Assembly: GCA_949283235.1 (NCBI GenBank)
Contig: CASDRY010000014.1
Location: forward strand, 1 to 43,065
From: an uncultured Spirochaetales bacterium
GTDB lineage: Bacteria; Spirochaetota; Spirochaetia; Sphaerochaetales; Sphaerochaetaceae
Length of the DNA: 43,065 bases
Direction: 5' to 3'
The notes beneath the pieces were generated by a model. That model worked only from the letters and a program-made list of their open reading frames with translations. It made no database searches and had not been told where the DNA came from. The position numbers and the translations under genes are program-made. This document shows, piece after piece, positions 41,727 to 43,065 of this stretch. Positions within the stretch are counted from its first letter, which is position 1; every line of letters begins with the position of its first letter.

Positions 41727-42386
41727 ATGAGTAAAAAGGGCAAGAAAACACCAATCAATATAGGAGATTGCCGTTTCAAACGTTCCGAAGAGACAAGGAA
41801 GCTGCTTTCTGCAACTCTGAAAAGACTTGTAAAGACAATGGATTACAATTCGATAGGTGTCTCTCAGATTATGAAAGAATCTGGAATGAGCAGGAACAAC
41901 TTCTATTATCATTTCTCAAGCAAGGAAGCACTTGTCAGTTACATACTCGAGACGGATTTCAAGAAAGAAGTCGAGAAAGCTCATGACTATGATATCGGAT
42001 GGGATACACTGGTCATATTCAGCAGAGCCTTTTACGCAAATCGCGTTTTCTACAAAGCCATAACAACTTCAGACATAATGAATCCAGCAACAAGGAAAAT
42101 ACAGGCTCTGATCTCTCCTCTACTGATAGAAGCTACCAGCAATATATTTCAGATTCCGAAGGAGAGAAACAGTTACTGCACGCTTGCTGCAGACTCCTTC
42201 ATAGCTGCAATTCTCAGATGGATAGAATCAGATAACCCTGAAACACCTTATAACTTCCTCAGGAAATTCAAGGAACGAGCCATCTATCTTGCTGAGAGCT
42301 GTCTTATTTCACTTACTCCAACAGTGCCACTTTGGAAATCTGATATAGCAGACACTGAAAAGAGTTTGTATAATCCGGAATCATGA
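41727..42386 (+). CDS. TetR-family transcriptional regulator
   Basis: A 219-residue regulator with a TetR HTH (ETRKLLSATLKRLVKTMDYNSIGVSQIMKESGMSRNNFYYHFSSKEALVSYIL) and a helical C-terminal part similar to the TetR_C domains of DhaS-like regulators. GGGGG precedes the ATG. It is divergent from ilvA, which it may regulate, and its last codons overlap metK by 4 nt (ATGA). A metK promoter -10 lies inside its 3' end. Confidence 0.88.
   Translation: MSKKGKKTPINIGDCRFKRSEETRKLLSATLKRLVKTMDYNSIGVSQIMKESGMSRNNFYYHFSSKEALVSYILETDFKKEVEKAHDYDIGWDTLVIFSRAFYANRVFYKAITTSDIMNPATRKIQALISPLLIEATSNIFQIPKERNSYCTLAADSFIAAILRWIESDNPETPYNFLRKFKERAIYLAESCLISLTPTVPLWKSDIADTEKSLYNPES
42369..42374 (+). promoter_or_regulatory. 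-10 box of metK, near-leaderless
   Basis: Perfect TATAAT preceded by TTTG, inside the end of the TetR gene and 8 nt before the metK ATG at 42383. The -35 is poor. Only a weak GGAA could serve as Shine-Dalgarno. Confidence 0.45.
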
Positions 42387-43065
42387 GAAGACTTTTTACC
42401 TCTGAATCAATTACAAATGGCCATCCAGATAAAGTATGCGATCAGATAGCCGATGGAATACTTGATGCACTTCTTTCACAGGATCCGCTTTCAAGATCTG
42501 CATGTGAAGTGACAGCAGAACCTGGTGCTGTACACATAATGGGAGAAATCACAACAAAAGCGAATGTTGACTACAAGGAAATTGCAAGGAAGGTTATCAG
42601 AAAGATAGGTTACACAAAACCTGAATATGGCTTTGATGATAGCGCCTCTATAACCTCCTCGATTCATCAGCAATCCAGTGATATAGCAATGGGTGTTGAT
42701 TCTGCCTATGAAGATAGCTCCACACTCGGTGCTGGTGACCAGGGAATGATGTTCGGTTATGCGACAGATGAAACTGAAGAATGCATGCCTCTTGCGCTGT
42801 CGTTATCAAGAAATCTGACAATGGCCCTGAGAGATGCAAGAGAGAGTGGAAAGCTCCCGTTCCTCCGTCCAGATGGCAAGAGCCAGATTACAGTCGAGTA
42901 CGATGGAAGGACTGCAAAAAGAATAGATACTGTCGTGCTATCAACACAGCATGATGAGGATATAAAGCTTGATGATCTGAGGCATGAGATTCTTGAGGAA
43001 ATAATCAAGCCGAACCTTCCAGGGAATCTTCTAGATGAGAACACAAGATATTTTATAAATCCTAC
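42383..43065 (+). CDS. metK: S-adenosylmethionine synthetase, N-terminal part (cut by window edge)
   Basis: The first 227 residues of MetK, which makes S-adenosylmethionine from methionine and ATP. Motifs: FTSESITNGHPDKVCDQIADGILD (ATP/Mg site HPDK), GEITT, SSIHQQSSDIAMGVD, and GAGDQGMMFGYATDET, the MetK signature. The usual length is about 390, so the C-terminal 160 or so residues lie beyond the window. The start overlaps the TetR stop (ATGA). No SAM riboswitch is seen upstream, where the sequence is coding. A perfect TATAAT 8 nt before the ATG suggests an additional, near-leaderless transcript. Confidence 0.96.
   Translation, partial: MRRLFTSESITNGHPDKVCDQIADGILDALLSQDPLSRSACEVTAEPGAVHIMGEITTKANVDYKEIARKVIRKIGYTKPEYGFDDSASITSSIHQQSSDIAMGVDSAYEDSSTLGAGDQGMMFGYATDETEECMPLALSLSRNLTMALRDARESGKLPFLRPDGKSQITVEYDGRTAKRIDTVVLSTQHDEDIKLDDLRHEILEEIIKPNLPGNLLDENTRYFINP

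Noticed and set aside
42100..42383. SAM riboswitch upstream of metK
   Set aside because: The upstream sequence is the coding end of a TetR gene and shows no SAM-riboswitch core.

Overview
The window looks like chromosomal DNA of an anaerobic, probably host- or gut-associated spirochaete (Treponema/Sphaerochaeta type). The evidence is a galactose/glucose ABC transporter locus in the order of Treponema pallidum TP0684-TP0686, including the circularly permuted MglB; several LPP20-type lipoproteins with spirochaete-like lipoboxes; a single-chain pyruvate:ferredoxin oxidoreductase; and NADP-glutamate dehydrogenase. There is no phage, IS element or CRISPR array. Species cannot be named from the sequence alone.

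Layout. 1-318: start of an AAA-ATPase-like gene running off the left edge. 632-4928: a tightly coupled WYL-like regulator, AraC-type response regulator and sensor kinase. 5030-10557 (minus): an mgl operon of permuted MglB, MglA, MglC with a long coiled-coil N-terminus, then, behind a terminator-like hairpin, a second solute-binding protein of canonical topology. 10672-13282 (minus): two paralogous small beta-rich proteins, a nuclease lipoprotein and a RhuM-family protein. 13662-17204 (minus): pyruvate:ferredoxin oxidoreductase behind a long structured leader. 17543-24394 (minus): a surface/periplasmic operon of seven genes (LPP20-like lipoproteins, an NPCBM-domain protein, beta-barrel proteins); two are broken, one of them at a run of nine G. 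24552-25889: gdhA. 26009-30815: livFGMHJ. 31005-35300 (plus): small membrane protein, a REC-REC-pyruvate-phosphate-dikinase-like protein, and an iron alcohol dehydrogenase. 35456-36146: DUF2442 gene, decayed DUF4160 gene and tRNA-Cys. 36320-43065: GDPD phosphodiesterase, a zinc-ribbon/DUF5685/J-protein operon, TetR, HAD phosphatase, threonine dehydratase, a second TetR, and the start of metK.

Together the genes suggest sugar uptake feeding pyruvate into ferredoxin reduction, branched-chain amino acid uptake with glutamate dehydrogenase and threonine deamination, and alcohol formation as a redox outlet. The two-component system lies convergent to the mgl operon and could control it, which is inference.

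The observations I rate highest are: (i) circularly permuted and canonical MglB paralogues in one operon, with an attenuator-like hairpin between transporter and second binding protein; (ii) seven genes whose ATG lies 6-9 nt after a promoter -10 box with no Shine-Dalgarno sequence, predicting leaderless mRNAs; (iii) a G9 tract at the signal-peptide end of a surface-protein gene; (iv) short hairpins set directly against the Shine-Dalgarno sequences of exported-protein genes; (v) a structured leader with mutually exclusive pairings before the pyruvate:ferredoxin oxidoreductase gene.
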